Position numbers and translations under genes: made by a program. Below are positions 8,951 through 11,977 of a stretch of 11,977 nt of DNA, one piece after another. Position 1 is the stretch's first letter; each line of letters starts with the position of its first letter. Below the pieces are notes generated by a model that was not told the origin of the DNA, ran no database searches, and worked only from the letters and a program-made list of their open reading frames with translations. Source of the DNA: Terana coerulea (Eukaryota; Basidiomycota; Agaricomycetes; Polyporales; Phanerochaetaceae); contig JAKOGH010000548.1 in NCBI GenBank assembly GCA_024811115.1, positions 1-11,977 on the forward strand, read 5' to 3'.

Positions 8951-11400
8951 TTAGAAGTGGTTGGTGCGCGACCCGTAGAAGGGCATAAACGGCGGCTCGG
9001 GCCCGTCTTCGAGCCAGCTCGCTCGACCACGCCGCCCCACGCCTCCAGCTCCTGACTCCGGTGGCGCCCCGCCGTGCACGCGAGCGGTGTGGCCCCGCGG
9101 TAGACGTGCCACGAGTGCGCGACATACCACACGAGCTGTGCACCGGCGAGGGCACGTACGCGAACCATGCGGTGCCGTCGCCGCTGTCGTTGTTGCCGCT
9201 GCCGCCCGACGACAGCCATGCGGGCGCCCAGCCTTCGGGCAGGTCCGTCGGGATCGCCACCTCCCACTGTGCTCGGTGCTCCTGCTCGGATGGCATGCGG
9301 GGGCCGCTGTATGGGAACGGTCGGGCGCAGGTGGAGAGGATAGGACTCTAGCATGGTAGGAAAGAATACTGTAAGGTAGCGCTAAACGCATAGCCGCAAA
9401 GCACTCCCAGCAGGTACGAGTTCGTGCTCGTCTGGTATTTGTGGGAAGCTCAGCGGGAGGAAGCAGCTCTGCAGCTGCTGCACGTCCGCGCCACTGATGT
9501 TACATATGGCCAGCTCGCCGTATGGGTTTCCGAAGACGGCAATGCCCAACCCTTCGTCGTAGTCGTACACGCCCATCGCGTAGAGGCCCAAGAGCTCCAC
9601 ATGACCCCGAACGTGAGCTTGCGCTCGTTAAAGACCTCCTCGCGGTCATCGTCGCGAGTATCGTCGGTGTTGGGCTCGTCGTCGGCTTCTCCTTCGTGAA
9701 TCGTTGCAGTTGGTCGAGAGCGGGCCCCGGGCAGGCGCTGGGTCATGGTGACGAAGGAGAAGGTGCCAGTCGGCTCAGTGAGTGCCTGTAGCCAGGACAC
9801 GACCGTGCCGTCCGCGGACAGTGTGGGCTTATACGGGTCCTCAGTGCGGATCCAGTCCGGGTCGCCGTTTAGTAGACGTTCGTGGAGCTTTACACTTATG
9901 AGTGGTTCGTACGGAAGGACCCTGACAGGCTCCACGGTGAAGTTTGGGTGCAAAGCAGGGTCTTTTTGGAGGTCGGCGAGGGCAAACTCGTGGACCTTAA
10001 CGCCATCCTCGCCCGACGTGCACAAAACGACCGGTGTGTCTCCGTTCGGTCCGTCCACGCAGGCGGCGGTCGACGGTGACCGGATGGCGAAGTCTGCAAA
10101 CACGGCGGGTGACTCGAAGCGGTATCTCCAGGCAGCAGTCACCTCCGCCCCGTCGTCCACAACCACCATCTTCATGACGTTGAGGGAGTCGTAAGTGACC
10201 ACGCATATGAGATCTTCGTGGGAGAGCATGGCAGCGCATCCCTGCGTATGGATTGTGAGAAGAGTATTCATCGGAGGCGGTGCGCTTTACCTGTTGTACA
10301 CTTGTAGATTCTTCAGCGAGAACAGCGGTGAATCCGGTAACGGACGCCGCAAAGCCTGGCATCGTACGATTATCGCGCTCCGCATAACCAGCGACATGCT
10401 CCCAGAAGCCACGAAGCTGGCCGATACCGGGAACACGTATAAGGCGAAAAAATGCATGTTTGTCTCCTCCTTGCGCAAAATTATAGTCGAGAACAGGCTG
10501 TCTGAAACAGCAATATCAGTATGCAGATAGTGGGTATAGACTAGCATCACTTGCACTTTTGTACGAACCTCCAACGCAACGACCAATGCCCCTTCCTGAA
10601 CCTGAGTATACCCGTTGCTGACCGGCCCTTCCAGGAAAACCTCCGCAGAGGGTATCGGTGGTAGTATTCCACAAGCCATCAACACGACATCGGCCAGCCG
10701 CCAAAGACTCAGCAAACTGGTAGTGCTGTCGGAAGACGCGACAAGCAGCCATTGTCCCTGCACAATCTTGACCCAGGTCACCGAGCGCGTTTGGTCGAAC
10801 GGTATGAAGGACGGCGGGGTCTCGGCCTTTCCTGTCAGAGAGTGGCGTAGTCGGAAGCAATGGACGACTATAGCCTCGCACTGTTCTCCAGTTAGGTCGT
10901 CGAAGTAACGGATGTACGTTGGAATGAGTAGCTTGCGGGCGATGACATCGTATGAGATTTGGCCTGTCGGTGTGCTTAGCCAGAGGGTGGTCCCATATCC
11001 GCCTGCCATACATATTGCCGTGAGGCCGCTTTGCCCCTGTGTTTATCTTGCTCACCGAGATCCTTAGGCACCTTTCCATGAGCAGCCGCGGCGGCACAGT
11101 ACAGTCCGCGAACAGGTCGTCGAATAGCGATGAAGGTAAGTAGTGGTAGTACGAAAGCAAGTCCTGGCGCTCAGCGCTCGCCCCTGACCAAGACTTTGGT
11201 CGTTACCACCACATTCATCCCACTCTACTTCGTCGTCTCTCGTCGGACCATGCCTATACCTCGCTTCGAAGCTCTGGGTTGACGATGGGATACAGAAGCG
11301 AACTATCCTCGACAGGCATGTGCCAGCCTAGACCGGACCTGCCCACCTCTCGGCCCAGACTGTTCCTATTCGCGAACGGCATCTTAACACGCTTGCTCAT
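8951..11400 (-). CDS. Beta-propeller-like protein of the Agaricomycete F-box type, with frame breaks
   Basis: Probably one gene read from several minus-strand frames. Proposed exons: 11400-11260, 11193-10302, 10241-9418 and 9347-8951, joined by phase-0 introns of 66, 60 and 70 nt; stop TAA 8953-8951. The protein would be about 750 residues. Repeated blade-like strands are seen: LTAICMAGGYGTTLWLS, SVTWVKIVQGQWLLVASSD followed by SLLSLWRL, MLSHEDLICVVTYDS, YDYDEGLGIAVFGNPYGEL, then LVWYVAHSWHVYRG near the end. An acidic loop (about 9689-9636, DDEPNTDDTRDDDREE) precedes one blade. From memory this order resembles the variable propeller part of large F-box families in mushrooms; F-box proteins recruit substrates to SCF ubiquitin ligases, but I see no convincing F-box, so function is unproven. 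The frame changes four times: GGGG 11037-11034 (one base too many), GGGG 9608-9605, about 9158-9150 and GGGCCC 9004-8999 (one missing each). There are no other internal stops. The 5' exon is the weakest part. Either a pseudogene or a good gene with sequence errors. Confidence 0.55.
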
Positions 11401-11623
11401 GGACACGAAGTTGCATATCGGAGACGTATAACAGCTTTCATAAAGCGCTGTAGTTGAAGGGGTTACCGTTGGTCCATGTTTCGGTACGCATATTCCTTTG
11501 GCACAGATCGCTTCAGATGCTGAAAGGACTGTGGATTATCAGACTCGCCGTGTTCAGACCAAAGATCAAAGCCTCAGTCGCTGTCGTCCGAGAGAAGTAC
11601 ATGGATTTTCAGTAAAGTAAATC

Positions 11624-11977
11624 ATGGACGTGCCTGTACACCGCTCTGCAGATGACCATGTCGCTGTTTCCCTGTTAATTGTTGTCCGCTATCCAACATA
11701 TGCAAGTCCAGTGATCTCAGCGTGTTCTTCCCGTGCGACCAAAGATCTCTGCCCATTTTCGTCTTTGCGGCAAATCCGCACATTTGCGGAATTCAAGCTG
11801 TCTTCGGAGTTCGGGCAATGGATGGCTTGTGGGCGATATTATCTCTTCAAGCGGAAAGACCGTGTGCTTCTTTTTCGTGCTATTCTATCATACCCTGGCT
11901 CACTCTATCTCAGATCTCTCCGCTCAATATGTGATAAATTCATTATCTTCCCAGTTGCAAATGCCACTACCAACACT
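11624..11977 (+). CDS. Open reading frame running off the window edge, unknown
   Basis: An ATG at 11624 opens 118 codons without a stop to the last base, so any gene here is cut by the window end. The product begins MDVPVHRSADDHVAVSLLIV, then has a basic, hydrophobic stretch (YYLFKRKDRVLLFRAIL, LYLRSLRSICDKFIIFP). No family is recognised. Codon third positions are mixed, unlike the GC-ending transporter exons, and no intron signal is needed to keep it open. It would be transcribed divergently from the minus-strand propeller gene, with about 220 bp between the proposed starts. It may be a chance frame; the length is the only support. Confidence 0.25.
   Translation, partial: MDVPVHRSADDHVAVSLLIVVRYPTYASPVISACSSRATKDLCPFSSLRQIRTFAEFKLSSEFGQWMACGRYYLFKRKDRVLLFRAILSYPGSLYLRSLRSICDKFIIFPVANATTNT

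Noticed and set aside
9144..9158. Tiny intron (about 20-24 nt, GTACGT..CACAG) instead of a frameshift in the last propeller exon
   Set aside because: Far shorter than any other intron here (51-70 nt) and removing it does not restore the frame cleanly.
8778..9391. Three overlapping minus-strand ORFs of 146-172 codons as separate genes
   Set aside because: Each carries only a piece of one protein; parts of the three frames join into a single C-terminal exon of the propeller gene.
1..11977. A prokaryotic or phage multi-gene defence-type system
   Set aside because: Spliceosomal introns, the TATA promoter and MITEs mark this as fungal nuclear DNA; no gene cluster or repeat array supports such a system.

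Overview
The window looks like Agaricomycete (basidiomycete fungus) nuclear DNA. The evidence is two protein genes cut by many very short GT..AG introns (about 50-70 nt), GC-rich coding exons, a TATA-type promoter, and small inverted-repeat DNA elements in the gene-poor part. I see nothing prokaryotic: no operons, Shine-Dalgarno sites or CRISPR array. The species is not determined.

Layout. Positions 1 to about 6160 hold no gene I can recognise. They contain three short non-autonomous DNA transposon (MITE-like) candidates: 86-426 (ends CAGTGTTG, internally palindromic), 493-747 (long, well-matched terminal inverted repeats) and 4166-4945 (ends TAGTGTTGCCGCG, perfect 8-bp target duplication GCGTTGTG, hAT-like). 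The DNA between them is without a convincing coding signal.

Positions 6165-8545 hold a seven-exon, plus-strand major facilitator superfamily sugar/polyol porter with all hallmark motifs. Its last ~20 codons are knocked out of frame beside a C5 run. A 436-bp tail-to-tail spacer follows. Positions 11400 down to 8951 (minus strand) hold one gene of about four exons, read here as a single protein of about 750 residues. It resembles the beta-propeller part of the large F-box-type families of Agaricomycetes, but no clear F-box is visible. It carries four apparent single-base frame changes. A plus-strand frame opens at 11624 and runs off the window edge.

The genes do not form a pathway: the porter is a plasma-membrane nutrient transporter, the minus gene probably a protein-interaction protein. 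The most useful observations are (i) the intact hAT-like element with its target duplication, (ii) five apparent one-base indels across two neighbouring genes, each lying in or beside a short G or C run, which suggests sequence error at least as much as gene decay, and (iii) that what look like separate minus-strand ORFs join by phase-compatible introns into one gene ending at 8951. I found no new multi-gene system.
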